The notes under the pieces were generated by a model. That model was not told the DNA's origin, searched no databases, and worked only from the letters and a program-made list of their open reading frames with translations. From Pseudomonadota bacterium (GTDB taxonomy: Bacteria > Desulfobacterota > Anaeroferrophillalia > Anaeroferrophillales > Tharpellaceae), in assembly GCA_015486445.1 (NCBI GenBank), contig WFRT01000109.1, positions 1-5,170 of the forward strand: DNA of 5,170 nt, given 5' to 3'. A program made the position numbers and the translations under genes. Below are positions 5,105 through 5,170 of this stretch, in pieces. Every line of letters begins with the position of its first letter. The first letter of the stretch is position 1.

Positions 5105-5170
5105 ATGGAATTTACCGCCGACCGCCACCAGCTCAGCAGTTGCCTGCAAAAGATCCAGTCTATCCTGGAA
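5105..5170 (+). CDS. dnaN: DNA polymerase III beta subunit (sliding clamp), N-terminal fragment
   Basis: Only the first 22 codons are in the window; the gene runs off the right edge. The peptide begins MEFTADRHQLSSCLQKIQSI, which resembles the start of beta clamps (M-x-F-T or M-K-F-x, then a helix with L at spaced positions). The clamp encircles DNA and tethers polymerase III. GAGGA at 5096-5100 is the ribosome-binding site, four bases before the ATG. Position directly after dnaA and oriC strongly supports the call despite the short sequence. Confidence 0.85.
   Translation, partial: MEFTADRHQLSSCLQKIQSILE

Overview
The window looks like a chromosomal origin neighbourhood of a Gram-negative bacterium with moderately high GC. 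dnaA is followed by an origin-like gap and the start of dnaN. On the other side, transcribed divergently, lie two adenosylcobalamin nucleotide-loop genes and a GntR/FCD regulator. The protein style and gene mix would suit an anaerobe of the Desulfobacterota (former Deltaproteobacteria) type, but that is only a guess from sequence flavour.

Layout. 1-166: non-coding leader and promoter region of a minus-strand gene that starts just beyond the left edge; it carries a promoter, an operator-like site and GC-rich inverted repeats near a strong Shine-Dalgarno sequence. 167-850 (minus): GntR-family regulator with an FCD ligand domain. 851-1108: the regulator's promoter, with a palindrome over its -10 box, plus two hairpins. 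1109-3200 (minus): cbiB followed by cobD, a two-gene operon. CobD makes aminopropanol phosphate and CbiB attaches it to adenosylcobyric acid. 3201-3453: divergent promoter region. 3454-4794 (plus): dnaA, 446 aa. 4795-5104: probable oriC, with a tandem DnaA-box pair, five DnaA-trio-like triplets and a 14% GC stretch, the same order as the Bacillus subtilis basal unwinding module. 5105-5170: first 22 codons of dnaN.

Most notable points: (i) two near-identical operator-like sites, each over the -10 box of a minus-strand promoter, one for gntR and one for the unseen gene to the left, implying a small autoregulated regulon; (ii) a leader in which one C-rich segment could pair either with an upstream G-rich arm or with the Shine-Dalgarno region; (iii) a DnaA with an atypical Walker A loop and an Ala in the DNA-recognition motif, beside an origin dense in TCAAC pentamers; (iv) the DnaA-trio-like unwinding element. 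I found no CRISPR array, insertion sequence, tRNA or rRNA.
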